Shown here: positions 1 to 8,026 of the stretch, piece after piece
How the letters are laid out: every line of letters starts with the position of its first letter
How positions within the stretch are numbered: the stretch's first letter is position 1
NCBI GenBank assembly: GCA_016938795.1
Contig: JAFGTZ010000213.1
Coordinates: 1 to 9,089 of the forward strand
Source: Chromatiaceae bacterium
GTDB taxonomy: Bacteria > Pseudomonadota > Gammaproteobacteria > Chromatiales > Chromatiaceae
Reading direction: 5' to 3'
Length of the DNA stretch: 9,089 nt
The notes under the pieces: generated by a model
What the model saw: only the letters and a program-made list of their open reading frames with translations
Database searches by the model: none
Told to the model about the DNA's origin: nothing
Position numbers and translations under genes: made by a program

Positions 1-617
1 TCATCGAGCGTCAGGGCCAGGGCGTCGAGTTCCTCGACCTGGATCTGGAGCAGATCGAGGCGCTCCAGACGCTCGCGCTCGGCGCGCTCGCGCTCGCCAA
101 GTTCCTGGTCGAGCGCGCGATAGTGGCGAAAGGCCTCGGCCACCTGGGCGGCCAGTGCGCCCTGCCCCCCATAGGCGTCGAGCAGCTCGCGCTGCATGGC
201 CGGGCGCAGCAGTGACTGGTGCGCGTGCTGGCCATGGATATCGACCAGATGGTTGGCCAGCTCGCGCAGCTGGGTGCTGTTGGCCGCGCGCCCGTTGATA
301 TAGGCGCGCGAGCGTCCCGCGCGCGGAATGACGCGGCGCAGGATGCAGTCGTCTTCCTCGTCGAGCGCCTGCTCGGCGAGCCAGGCGCGCGCGCCCGGGC
401 AGGCATCGAGTGCAAAGCTCGCGATAATCTCGGCGCGCTCGCAACCGGGGCGCACCAGAGCGCCATCGGCCTTGTCGCCCAGCGCGAGCCCCAGGGCGTC
501 GATCATGATGGACTTGCCCGCGCCGGTTTCGCCGGTGAGCGCGCTCATACCGGCGGCGAACTCCAGTTCGACGCTGCTCACGATGGCCAGATCGCGGATC
601 AGGAGCTGGGTCAGCAT
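1..617 (-). CDS. recN: DNA repair protein RecN, N-terminal part (runs off the left edge)
   Basis: RecN is an SMC-like cytoplasmic ATPase that acts at DNA double-strand breaks in recombinational repair. Only the first 205 codons lie in the window, against roughly 550 residues in the family. The translation opens MLTQLLIRDLAIVSSVELEF, closely matching the RecN start. It carries a clear Walker A motif GETGAGKS at residues 29-36 followed by IMIDALGLALG. Further RecN-typical blocks are LRRVIPRAGRSRAYINGRA near residue 90 and LVDIHGQHAHQSLL near residue 120. From about residue 150 the sequence becomes charged and Glu/Arg/Leu-rich, as expected for the start of the coiled-coil arm. The Walker B and signature motifs lie outside the window. 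The ATG at 617 has a GGAG 7 nt upstream. The gene lies 49 bp downstream of nadK on the same strand, the usual gammaproteobacterial arrangement, and is probably cotranscribed with it. I saw no LexA-like operator in the 49-bp gap. Confidence 0.96.
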   Translation of the reverse strand, partial: MLTQLLIRDLAIVSSVELEFAAGMSALTGETGAGKSIMIDALGLALGDKADGALVRPGCERAEIIASFALDACPGARAWLAEQALDEEDDCILRRVIPRAGRSRAYINGRAANSTQLRELANHLVDIHGQHAHQSLLRPAMQRELLDAYGGQGALAAQVAEAFRHYRALDQELGERERAERERLERLDLLQIQVEELDALALTLD

Positions 618-666
618 GGTGCCGCTCCAAGGGAAGGTAAGAGAGGACAGGGCGATTCATGCGCGC

Positions 667-1560
667 TCATGCAGGAAGGCCCGCCGTGTGCCCGCCCCAG
701 CCGAGTTTGGCGCGCAAAATCTGGTAGTGATCGTGTCCGCGCGGGTGCAGCAGCCGCACCCGATCAGCATGACGGCGGATGCGCACCCGCGCCTCGGGCG
801 CGAGCTGCAAATCGGTCTGACCGTCGCAACTCACCTGAACATGGCCCCGGTCAATGCGCGCAAGGCGAATCTCGATGGTGCGGCTGGCGGGGATGACCAG
901 CGGGCGGTTGGTGAGATCATGGGGGCAGATGGGCACCAGCAGCATGGCCTCGAGCGCGGGGTCGATGAGCGGACCGCCGCCCGAGAGCGCATAGGCGGTG
1001 GAGCCGGTGGGGGTGGCGATGATGAGTCCATCGGAGCGCTGGGCATTGACAAAGACCCCATCGATCCAGGTCTCGAACTCGATCATGCGCGCTGTGTTCC
1101 ACTTGTGGATGACCACGTCGTTCAGGGCGCTATGGGCGCGCTCAGGCAGTCCCTCAGCGAGAATTTCGGCATGCAGCAGGGCGCGGCTGTCCTCCTCGAA
1201 TTCGCCGGCGAGCACCTGATCAAGCGCGGCCTCGATGGCGCGTGGCGAGACATCGACCAAAAAGCCAAGCCGCCCGAGATTGATGCCGAGCAGGGGCACG
1301 CCATGGGCCGCCATGGCGCGCGCGGCATGCAGCAGGGTGCCATCGCCGCCCACCACCAGCACCAGATCGCAGCGCGCGCCAAGTGCATCGAGCGTGAGGG
1401 CGTGACCCAGGGGCGCGTCGAGCAAATGGGCGCTCTCGGCGTCGAGCAGAACCTCGAGCCGGTGGGAGCGTAGATGATGGACCAGGGTGTGCAGCGTGGT
1501 GCGGACCTTGTCGGGATCGCCTTGCTTGCCAATGATGCCGACAGTCTGAAATGACGCCAT
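667..1560 (-). CDS. nadK: NAD kinase (ATP-dependent), 297 aa
   Basis: NAD kinase phosphorylates the 2'-OH of the NAD adenosine ribose to give NADP, the sole de novo source of NADP(H); it acts as a cytoplasmic homo-oligomer. The catalytic GGDGT motif is at residues 71-75 with Asp73 as the proton acceptor. It is followed by GINLGRLGFL (92-101), the N-[E/D] motif as LNDVVIH (146-152), and the glycine/threonine-rich signature DGLIIATPTGSTAY (177-190). All are intact and the length is normal for the family (about 290-300). I chose the ATG at 1560 (MASFQTVGIIGK) because it has GGAG 4 nt upstream and matches the usual family start. An in-frame ATG at 1599 would add 13 residues (MSVSPPLTLGRSS), but it lies immediately downstream of the proposed -10 box and so probably upstream of the transcript start. 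recN follows 49 bp downstream on the same strand; glk is divergent. Confidence 0.97.
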   Translation of the reverse strand: MASFQTVGIIGKQGDPDKVRTTLHTLVHHLRSHRLEVLLDAESAHLLDAPLGHALTLDALGARCDLVLVVGGDGTLLHAARAMAAHGVPLLGINLGRLGFLVDVSPRAIEAALDQVLAGEFEEDSRALLHAEILAEGLPERAHSALNDVVIHKWNTARMIEFETWIDGVFVNAQRSDGLIIATPTGSTAYALSGGGPLIDPALEAMLLVPICPHDLTNRPLVIPASRTIEIRLARIDRGHVQVSCDGQTDLQLAPEARVRIRRHADRVRLLHPRGHDHYQILRAKLGWGGHTAGLPA

Positions 1561-1599
1561 GGAACTCCGTCCGAGGGTGAGAGGCGGCGAGACCGACAA

Positions 1600-1628
1600 A
1601 CGTTAGCATGGGCGCGCGAATGCGCCAA
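1600..1628 (-). promoter_or_regulatory. Putative sigma70-like promoter for nadK-recN
   Basis: Read on the minus strand there is a TTGGCG (-35-like, 4/6 matches) at 1623-1628, a spacer of exactly 17 nt, and TAACGT (-10-like, 3/6) at 1600-1605. The -10 is preceded by TGC, which fits an extended -10. Transcription would begin near 1593, leaving a leader of about 33 nt before the nadK ATG at 1560, with the GGAG at 1565-1568. Seen by eye only; in GC-rich DNA such matches can arise by chance. Confidence 0.4.
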
Positions 1629-1677
1629 TAGCAGCGGCGCGCGCGGATCGCGCTGGCGCGAGCGGGCGGGCGGTGCG

Positions 1678-1706
1678 TTGCGTGTCGGATGGAGCGGCGG
1701 TAGGCT
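1678..1706 (+). promoter_or_regulatory. Weak candidate promoter for the glk-tamA-tamB-lpxL cluster
   Basis: TTGCGT (1678-1683, 3/6 to the -35 consensus), a 17-nt spacer and TAGGCT (1701-1706, 3/6 to the -10 consensus). It is the best-spaced pair I could find in the 226-bp divergent gap. Transcription would start near 1713, leaving about 74 nt before the glk ATG at 1787. Both boxes match poorly, so this is only a candidate. Apart from this and the nadK promoter, I see no strong operator palindrome or RNA structure in 1561-1786. Confidence 0.22.
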
Positions 1707-1786
1707 TGCAGGTCATGGGCTCGGCAGACGCGATCCTTCGTGGTTCGGGCGCAACCGGCAGTGGATCACACGGAGCACGGCACAGC

Positions 1787-2773
1787 ATGGCATTTCTGGT
1801 CGGTGACATCGGAGGAACCAAGACCGCCCTCGCCCTGGCCGAGGCGGCGGAGGGGGAGCGTATTCACCTCAGTGCCGAGCGGCGCTATCCGAGCGCGGAC
1901 TATCCCTCGCTCGCGGCCCTGGTGCGCCACTATCTCGACGAGACCGGGGCCAGTTGCCAGGCCGCCGCCTTCGCCATCGCGGGACCGGTGCAGGGACGGT
2001 GCGCGGAGGCGACGAATCTGTGCTGGACGCTCGATGCCGATGCGCTTGAATCCTCGCTTTCGCTGCAATCAGCGCTTTTGCTGAACGATCTGGAGGCGCT
2101 CGCCTGGGGGCTTGACGCCCTGACGGAGGCCGATCTGCTGGAGCTGCATCCGGGCGCGGGCGAGCGTCTTGGCCACCGCTGCGTGCTGGCCGCCGGCACC
2201 GGACTTGGCGAGGCGGGTCTCTACTGGGACGGCGCGCGTCATCATCCCTTTGCCACCGAGGGCGGGCACGCCGATTTTGCGCCCTGCGACGAGACCGAGA
2301 TGGGCCTGCTGCGGCATCTCAGCCGCCGCTACGGACGGGTGAGCTGGGAGCGGCTGGTCTCGGGGATGGGCATTCTCAATATCCACGATGCCCTGCTCAG
2401 CCTGCGCGGTGCAACCAAGCCCCAATGGTTGACCGATGCCATGGAGCGTGGCGAGGCGCCGGCGGCCATTGCCGAGGCCGCCGCCGAGGGGCGCTGCGCA
2501 GACTGCGCCGAGACCATGCGAATCTTTTTTCGGCTCTATGGGCGCGAGGCCGGCAACCTCGCGCTCAAGCAACTGGCGCTCGGCGGCGTCTATCTGGGTG
2601 GCGGAATCGCCCCGGCCAATCTGGAGGCGCTGCGCGCGAGCGATTTTCTCCCGGCCTTCTTCGCCAAGGGGCGCATGGAGCCGCTCATGCGGCGCATGCC
2701 GGTACGGGTCATCCTGCAACCCCAGGCGCCCCTGCTCGGTGCCGCGCGTTATCTGCTCGAACGCCGTGACTAA
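1787..2773 (+). CDS. glk: Glucokinase (PF02685 type, non-ROK), 328 aa
   Basis: Glucokinase transfers phosphate from ATP to glucose, giving glucose-6-phosphate for glycolysis, the pentose phosphate pathway or glycogen turnover; it is cytoplasmic. The ASKHA-fold motifs are in order. The first phosphate loop is VGDIGGTKTALAL (residues 5-17). A TNLCW segment is at 76-80. The catalytic Asp101 sits in LLNDLEALAWG (98-108). The second phosphate loop is AAGTGLGEAGL (134-144). The glucose-binding EGGH is at 157-160, followed by DFAP, and LVSGMGI is at 189-195. The adenosine-site segment GGVYLGGGIAPAN is at 265-277. The length is normal for the family (about 320). The ATG at 1787 puts the phosphate loop at its usual distance from the N-terminus and has GGAG 11 nt upstream, a slightly long spacing. 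In-frame ATGs at 1673 and 1715 would add low-complexity extensions and are less likely. The TAA stop overlaps the tamA start. Confidence 0.95.
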   Translation: MAFLVGDIGGTKTALALAEAAEGERIHLSAERRYPSADYPSLAALVRHYLDETGASCQAAAFAIAGPVQGRCAEATNLCWTLDADALESSLSLQSALLLNDLEALAWGLDALTEADLLELHPGAGERLGHRCVLAAGTGLGEAGLYWDGARHHPFATEGGHADFAPCDETEMGLLRHLSRRYGRVSWERLVSGMGILNIHDALLSLRGATKPQWLTDAMERGEAPAAIAEAAAEGRCADCAETMRIFFRLYGREAGNLALKQLALGGVYLGGGIAPANLEALRASDFLPAFFAKGRMEPLMRRMPVRVILQPQAPLLGAARYLLERRD

Positions 2774-4556
2774 CCAGGCGCGAGCCGGGCGCGTCTCGCC
2801 CCTGGCCCGGATTGGACTCATGGCCTGGCTGCTGCTTGGCGCGGCCCCGCTCGCGGCCCTGACCCTGGAGGTCCGCGTCGCTGGGCTCGACGGGCGCGAG
2901 CGCACCAATGTGCTGGCCCTGCTCGATATCTATCAGGAGCGCACCCAGGCCGGGCTCTCGCCGGCGCGCCTGCGCGCCTTGCACCAGCGCGCCCCGGCAC
3001 AGATTCGCGCCGCGCTCGCACCCTTTGGCTACTACCAGGTCGAGGTCGAAGCGCGGCTTGAGGAGCCGCCCACAGAGGCCGGGCGCTGGCTGGCGCGCTA
3101 CCGGGTCGATCCGGGTCCGCCGACGCGCATTGCGACCCTGGACTATCGGCTCGCTGGCCCTGGCGCCGAGGATGCGGTCTTTCCCCGCACGCTCGGCCTG
3201 GAGGTGGGCGATGTGCTGTTGCATGCGGCCTATGAGCAGGCCAAGGCCCGATTGCGCCAGGGCGCGAGCAGTGGCGGTTATCTCGACGCGCAGCTCTCCC
3301 GGCATCAGGTGCTGGTTGAGCCCTCAGCCAATGCCGCCCATGTCAGCCTGCATCTCGACACCGGGCCGCGCTATCTCATCGGGCCGCTGAGCTTTCGCCA
3401 GGATCTGCTCGATGAGGCGTTGCTGCGCCGCTATGTCACCCTGGAGCCAGGCGAGGTCTATGATCCGGATCGCCTGCTTGCGCTCCAGAGCCGGTTGCTG
3501 GGCACCGATTATTTCAGCGCGGTCGAGATGCGTCCCCAGAAGGAGGCAAGCGACGCGGCCGGGCGCATTCCCATCGAGGTGGTGGCCGAGCGCAACGCGG
3601 CCAACAAATTCCGCTTCGGTCTGGGCTATGCCACCGATGTGGGGCCGCGCTTCAGCATGGACTGGCGCCGGCGTTATCTCAACCGCTGGGGGCACAGGTT
3701 CCGCACTGAGCTGAGTCTGGCCCCGGGGTTGTCATACTGGAATCTGGACTACCGCATCCCGGTCGGCAATCCGGTGCGCGACTATGTGGTCATCAAGCCG
3801 CAGTCGAGCTATCAGGACGGCGCCACCCGCGAGGGCTGGGTGCATTCGCTTCAGGTTGCGCATTCGAGTCTGACCCCATCGGGTTGGCGGCGTACCCTGG
3901 GGCTCGATTATCGCTATGAGGATCTTGCGCTCGACGGCAGTGGTCTCGACGCCACCCAGGCCCTGGTGCCGACAGCCTCCTGGTCGAGAACCCGCGCTGA
4001 CGATCCCATCAACACCAATCGCGGCTACAGCCTCAAATACAGCCTGCTCGGCACGGTCGGGGGGCTCTTCTCCGAGGACTCCTATCTGAGCGGTCGGGTG
4101 CAGTTCAAATGGGTGCGTCGCTTTGCCAGGGACTACCGTCTCATCGCCCGGACCGATCTGGGCGCAACCCTTGCCGAGGATTTGGAATCCCTGCCGGCCA
4201 GTCGCCGTTTCTACGCCGGCGGCGACAATTCCATTCGCGGCTGGGGCTTCGAGGCCTTGGGACCGACCGATCCCGACACCGACGAAACCCTGGGGGGGCG
4301 CTATCTGGCGGTGGGCAGTCTGGAGCTGGAGCGGCGCATCCGGGGGCCCTGGAGCGCGGCCATCTTTACCGATGTGGGCAATGCCTTCGACCCTGATGCC
4401 AAGCGGCGCATCGAGCAAAGCCTGGGTCTTGGGGTGCGTTGGGCCTCGCCCATCGGTCAGGTGCGGCTCGATTTGGCCTTTGCCCTGACCAAGGATGACG
4501 AGAACGGCGGTCTGCCGCCCGCCCGTTTGCATCTTGTCATTGGGCCGGATCTATGA
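2766..4556 (+). CDS. tamA: TamA, Omp85-family outer-membrane subunit of the translocation and assembly module, 596 aa
   Basis: TamA is an outer-membrane BamA paralogue that works with TamB in inserting some outer-membrane proteins and in envelope lipid homeostasis. With the GTG start at 2766 the protein has a signal peptide: an Arg-containing n-region (three Arg in residues 6-15), a hydrophobic core at 16-30 (GLMAWLLLGAAPLAA) and cleavage near residue 30. Three POTRA-like domains follow, roughly 32-110, 115-195 and 198-275, including GYLDAQ and GPRYLIGPLSF in the second. The remainder is a 16-strand-type barrel. The loop-6 Omp85 signature RFYAGGDNSIRGWGF is at 481-495 with the conserved Arg491. 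The C-terminus LHLVIGPDL resembles other TamA ends. The GTG overlaps the glk stop by 8 bp and lacks a clear Shine-Dalgarno, suggesting translational coupling. The ATG at 2820 (578 aa, close to E. coli TamA) is the alternative, but it removes all positive charge before the hydrophobic core. tamB overlaps at ATGA. Confidence 0.94.
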   Translation: MTNQARAGRVSPLARIGLMAWLLLGAAPLAALTLEVRVAGLDGRERTNVLALLDIYQERTQAGLSPARLRALHQRAPAQIRAALAPFGYYQVEVEARLEEPPTEAGRWLARYRVDPGPPTRIATLDYRLAGPGAEDAVFPRTLGLEVGDVLLHAAYEQAKARLRQGASSGGYLDAQLSRHQVLVEPSANAAHVSLHLDTGPRYLIGPLSFRQDLLDEALLRRYVTLEPGEVYDPDRLLALQSRLLGTDYFSAVEMRPQKEASDAAGRIPIEVVAERNAANKFRFGLGYATDVGPRFSMDWRRRYLNRWGHRFRTELSLAPGLSYWNLDYRIPVGNPVRDYVVIKPQSSYQDGATREGWVHSLQVAHSSLTPSGWRRTLGLDYRYEDLALDGSGLDATQALVPTASWSRTRADDPINTNRGYSLKYSLLGTVGGLFSEDSYLSGRVQFKWVRRFARDYRLIARTDLGATLAEDLESLPASRRFYAGGDNSIRGWGFEALGPTDPDTDETLGGRYLAVGSLELERRIRGPWSAAIFTDVGNAFDPDAKRRIEQSLGLGVRWASPIGQVRLDLAFALTKDDENGGLPPARLHLVIGPDL

Positions 4557-7500
4557 GCATGACAGACGAAGGCACCCAGTCCGTGCCGTCCGAGCCGAGG
4601 GCGACGCCAGAGAGGCCTCTGCCGAGGCGTGGGCGCTGGCGCGCCGTGCTGCTCGCACTGCTGGCCGCCGTGGCGCTCCTCTTCGGTCTGCTGACCTATG
4701 CCTTGGGCACCCAGGCCGGTCTGCGTCAGGGACTGAGCCTGCTCGATCGCCTCGCCCCGGGGATGCTGCATCTGGAGTCGGTCGAGGGGCGTCTGCTCGG
4801 GCCGCTGCGTCTGGAGGGCGTGGCGCTGCGTCTTGGCGAACTCGCCATCGACATCGAAGAGGCCGAACTGATCTGGTCGCCACACCGTCTTTTGGATGCC
4901 ACCCTGGCGATCCGCCGTCTGGCGCTTGAGGGTGTGAGCGTGCGCCTGGCGCCCGCCGCCGCTCCGGACACCGCCCCTTTGGCGCTGCCCGAGCTGCGCC
5001 TGCCGCTCGCGATCGAAGTCGAGGAGGCGCGCCTTGCTGATCTGCGCCTTCTGGCCGCCGGGAGCGAGACGCCTCTGCTGGCGCTCGACAGCGCTCAGCT
5101 TGCGGGACGGCTACATCGGGGTGAGCTGGCGCTGAGCGCGCTGGCGCTGGAGCTGTCCCAGCCGGTCGCGCTTGGTCTGAACGCTCAGGGTCAGGGGCGG
5201 CTGGTGGGCGATTATCCGCTCGATCTGGGCCTTGACTGGACCTTGAGTCTGGCGCCCGATGTTGAACTCGGCGGTATTGGGCGGCTCTCCGGTGATCTGC
5301 GCCGGCTCGACATCGAGCAGCGCCTGAGCGGCATGCTCGCAGCCAGCCTGCAAGGCGAGCTGCGCAATCTGCTGGAGCGCCCGGCCTGGCAGGCGCGGCT
5401 CGAACTGGATGCGCTGGAGAGCGGCGCACTCTCATCGCTTCTGAACACCACCGTGCCAGCGCTGGAGCCGCATCTGGAACTGGAGAGCGCGGGCAGCCTG
5501 GAGGCGGCCAATCTGTCCCTGAAGCTGGCGCTCGCCTCACCCGAGCGTCCCGACCTGGGCGAGGCCCGTGTGGCGCTCGCCGCCGTCTGGGACGGCGCGC
5601 GTCTCGCCATCGAGTCGCTGCGGCTTGATGAGGCGCATTCGGGCGCGCAGCTGGAGGCCGCAGGTGGCCTTGAGCTGCTCCCGACGCTTGGTGAGGGCCG
5701 TCTTGAGGCGCGCTGGAGCGGGCTGCGCTGGCCGCTCGCTGGGGCGGCGCCCCTGGCGCGCTCGCAGCGCGGCACGCTCAGTCTGTCGGGCGGACCCGAT
5801 GCGCTGGACTATAGGCTGAGCGCCGCGCTTGAGGTGTCGCCCGCGCCGCCGCTGGAGCTGAGCCTGGATGGTCAGGCCAGTCTCGATGGGGAATTGGTCA
5901 TTCGCCGTCTTGCGTTCAGCGCCGGGCCTAATCAGGGGCAGGCGAGCGGTCGCATCGGCGAGCAGCTGGCCCTGGAGTTCGCGCTCGATGCCCCCGAGCT
6001 GGCGCGGCTGTGGCCCGAGGCGCGGGGCCGGCTCAAGCTCTCGGGCCAGCTTGAAGGCGCACGCCTTGAGCCCGCCATCCGCTTTGAGGTCAAGGGCGAC
6101 AGCCTGGAGTTTGGCGAGTTGAGTCTGGCCGGCCTCCGGGGCCAAGGCAAGATTGAGGCGCGCGAGGGCGGCGCCTTTGAGCTGAGCCTGCTGGGCGAGC
6201 GTTTCGCCAGCGGCGCTCGGGTTTGGGAGCGTCTCAGCCTTGAGGGGCGCGGAACGCGCGAGGCGCATCGTCTGGAGGCGCGCCTGAGCGGCGCGCCGTT
6301 GACCCTGGCGCTTGATGCGCGCGGTGGTCTCGATGCTCAGGGCCTCTATGCGGGAGCGCTGGAGCGGCTCGATCTGGATAACGCCATACTCGGCGTCTGG
6401 CGGCTGCGCCGCGAGACACCGCTGCGCTGGAGCGCGCCCGCCCTGACACTCGGTCCGCTCTGTCTCGACGGCCCCGCCGCCTCGGGCGGTTGTCTGAGTG
6501 TGGCGCAGTCGGCGCCCGGACGCTGGAGCGCTGAACTCGACTGGCCGCGACTGGATGCCGAGCTGCTCGCGCCCTGGCTGCCCGAGAGTCTGGCGCTTGA
6601 GGGCTATGCACGTCTGCGGGGTGATCTGGAGGGCGGCCTGGACCGGCTCAAGGGTTCGCTGCGCGCCGAGCTTGCCGATGCCGCAGTGGGCGTGAGCCTG
6701 GCGCGCGGGCGCACCATTCGGGTGGAGCTGGCAGGCGCCCGGCTTGAGGTGGACGCCGCCGAGCGCGGATTGGTCGCGCGCCTGGCGCTGCCGCTCGGCG
6801 AACTCGGCGATCTCGCGGGCGAGGCGAGTCTGCCGGGCTGGACGCCCGCCGTTGCGCCGGCCAATCAGGCCCTGAGCGGACGGCTGCGCGCCGAGCTGCG
6901 CACGCTCGAAGCGCTCGCCGCCCTGGCGCCCGATCTGGCTGAGGTGCAGGGGCGTCTGGAGGCCGATCTGCGGCTTGCGGGCCAACTGAGTGCGCCCGAG
7001 CTGAGCGGCGAGGCGCGTCTGCTCGATGCCGGCTTCGAGGTGCCGCTCGTCGGGCTCAAGGTGCGCGCGCTGACGCTGGAGGCACGCGCGCCCACCAGTC
7101 GCCGCCTCAGTCTTGAGGGCGCGGCCGAGGTGGGCGGGGCGCGGCTCGATCTGATCGGCGAGGGCCGCTTGGCGCCTGCGCCCGAGCTGCGCCTCAGCGT
7201 GCGGGGCAGACGTCTTAAGGTAGCCGACACCTCGGAATACCGCCTGCTCATCTCCCCAGACCTGGAGCTAGTGCTCGCTGCCGGCGCCACCCAGGTGCGC
7301 GGCGAGATTGGGGTGCCCGAGGCCTTGATCCGCCCGCGCTCGCTGCCTGCCGGAACGGTCTCGCCCTCGCCGGATGTGGTGCTGCGCGAAGGGGGCGCAC
7401 GCGATGCTGCAACGCTCGATCTCGATCTGGGCCTGGTGTTGGGCGATGAGGTGCGGCTTGATGCCTTCGGCGTCAGCGGGCGTCTGGCCGGGCAGCTGCG

Positions 7501-8026
7501 GCTCCTGCAGGAGCCGGGGCGGGAGCTGCTCGGCGACGGGCAGCTTCAGATTCTCGACGGTCAATATCGTTTCTCGGGCGGTTTCGGGCTGGCTGCCGAG
7601 ATTGGCGTGCCGCTCACCATCGAACAGGGTCGTCTCATCTATGCCAAGAGCCCCATCGGTAATCCCGGCTTGCTCCTGCAGGCACAGCGCGAGGGCGGCG
7701 ATACCACCGCTGGAGTGCGGGTGCTTGGCACGCTCCGCGATCCCAAGCTGGCCTTCTTCTCCGAGAGCGATCCCGGCATGAGCTCGGCGGAGATTACCAA
7801 GTATCTGCTCACCGGCATGGCCCCGGGCGATAAGGATCAGATGGGCGAGACGGGGCTGGCGGTGGGTACCTATCTCGCACCGCGCATCTATATGGAGTAC
7901 GAGAGCGGTCTGGGCGATGAGTCGAACCGGGTGCGTCTGCGCTATGATCTTAGCCCCCATATCGAGATTCAGACCGAGACCGGCGACAGCCAGGGCGCGG
8001 ACATCTTTTTTACCATCGAACGCTGA
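4553..8026 (+). CDS. tamB: TamB, inner-membrane-anchored periplasmic bridge protein (DUF490), 1157 aa
   Basis: TamB partners TamA. It is anchored in the inner membrane and spans the periplasm as a long beta-taco groove; with YhdP and YdbH it is implicated in moving phospholipids to the outer membrane. Residues 1-30 are a polar, Arg-rich cytoplasmic tail. One membrane segment is at about 31-51 (AVLLALLAAVALLFGLLTYAL). The rest is alternating beta-strand repeats rich in L-x-L-x-G/A patterns, as in AsmA-like proteins. The C-terminal TamB/DUF490 domain (from about 930) includes LGDEVRLDAFGVSGRLAG, GDGQLQILDGQYRFSG, IGNPGL, AEITKYLLTG (about 1079) and the end DIFFTIER. Length is near the family norm (about 1200-1260). 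Only two cysteines are present, 637 and 647. The start ATG overlaps the tamA TGA (ATGA); an ATG two codons later (4559) is equally possible. The acyltransferase gene starts directly at the stop. Confidence 0.95.
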   Translation: MSMTDEGTQSVPSEPRATPERPLPRRGRWRAVLLALLAAVALLFGLLTYALGTQAGLRQGLSLLDRLAPGMLHLESVEGRLLGPLRLEGVALRLGELAIDIEEAELIWSPHRLLDATLAIRRLALEGVSVRLAPAAAPDTAPLALPELRLPLAIEVEEARLADLRLLAAGSETPLLALDSAQLAGRLHRGELALSALALELSQPVALGLNAQGQGRLVGDYPLDLGLDWTLSLAPDVELGGIGRLSGDLRRLDIEQRLSGMLAASLQGELRNLLERPAWQARLELDALESGALSSLLNTTVPALEPHLELESAGSLEAANLSLKLALASPERPDLGEARVALAAVWDGARLAIESLRLDEAHSGAQLEAAGGLELLPTLGEGRLEARWSGLRWPLAGAAPLARSQRGTLSLSGGPDALDYRLSAALEVSPAPPLELSLDGQASLDGELVIRRLAFSAGPNQGQASGRIGEQLALEFALDAPELARLWPEARGRLKLSGQLEGARLEPAIRFEVKGDSLEFGELSLAGLRGQGKIEAREGGAFELSLLGERFASGARVWERLSLEGRGTREAHRLEARLSGAPLTLALDARGGLDAQGLYAGALERLDLDNAILGVWRLRRETPLRWSAPALTLGPLCLDGPAASGGCLSVAQSAPGRWSAELDWPRLDAELLAPWLPESLALEGYARLRGDLEGGLDRLKGSLRAELADAAVGVSLARGRTIRVELAGARLEVDAAERGLVARLALPLGELGDLAGEASLPGWTPAVAPANQALSGRLRAELRTLEALAALAPDLAEVQGRLEADLRLAGQLSAPELSGEARLLDAGFEVPLVGLKVRALTLEARAPTSRRLSLEGAAEVGGARLDLIGEGRLAPAPELRLSVRGRRLKVADTSEYRLLISPDLELVLAAGATQVRGEIGVPEALIRPRSLPAGTVSPSPDVVLREGGARDAATLDLDLGLVLGDEVRLDAFGVSGRLAGQLRLLQEPGRELLGDGQLQILDGQYRFSGGFGLAAEIGVPLTIEQGRLIYAKSPIGNPGLLLQAQREGGDTTAGVRVLGTLRDPKLAFFSESDPGMSSAEITKYLLTGMAPGDKDQMGETGLAVGTYLAPRIYMEYESGLGDESNRVRLRYDLSPHIEIQTETGDSQGADIFFTIER

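Noticed and set aside
1..660. A minus-strand open frame covering the recN region, Arg-rich
   Set aside because: It is a different reading frame from the one that gives the intact RecN N-terminus with Walker A (start at 617).
618..666. Possible terminator or regulatory site between nadK and recN
   Set aside because: The 49-bp gap has only a pyrimidine-rich stretch and the recN GGAG. No inverted repeat with a T-run and no CTG-N10-CAG LexA-like box was seen.
328..1473. A 381-codon plus-strand open frame across nadK and recN
   Set aside because: It is antisense to two well-supported genes and its translation is low-complexity Arg/Ala/His-rich.
5537..6985. A 482-codon minus-strand open frame inside tamB
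   Set aside because: It lies wholly within tamB, has biased composition and no family features. The absence of stops follows from the codon bias of tamB.
4553..8026. Short direct repeats in tamB (such as TCTGGCGCTTGAGG near 4918 and again near 6591)
   Set aside because: Such words recur because the protein has repeated Leu/Ala/Gly/Glu beta-strand patterns encoded with few codons. They are not spaced or ordered like a true repeat array.
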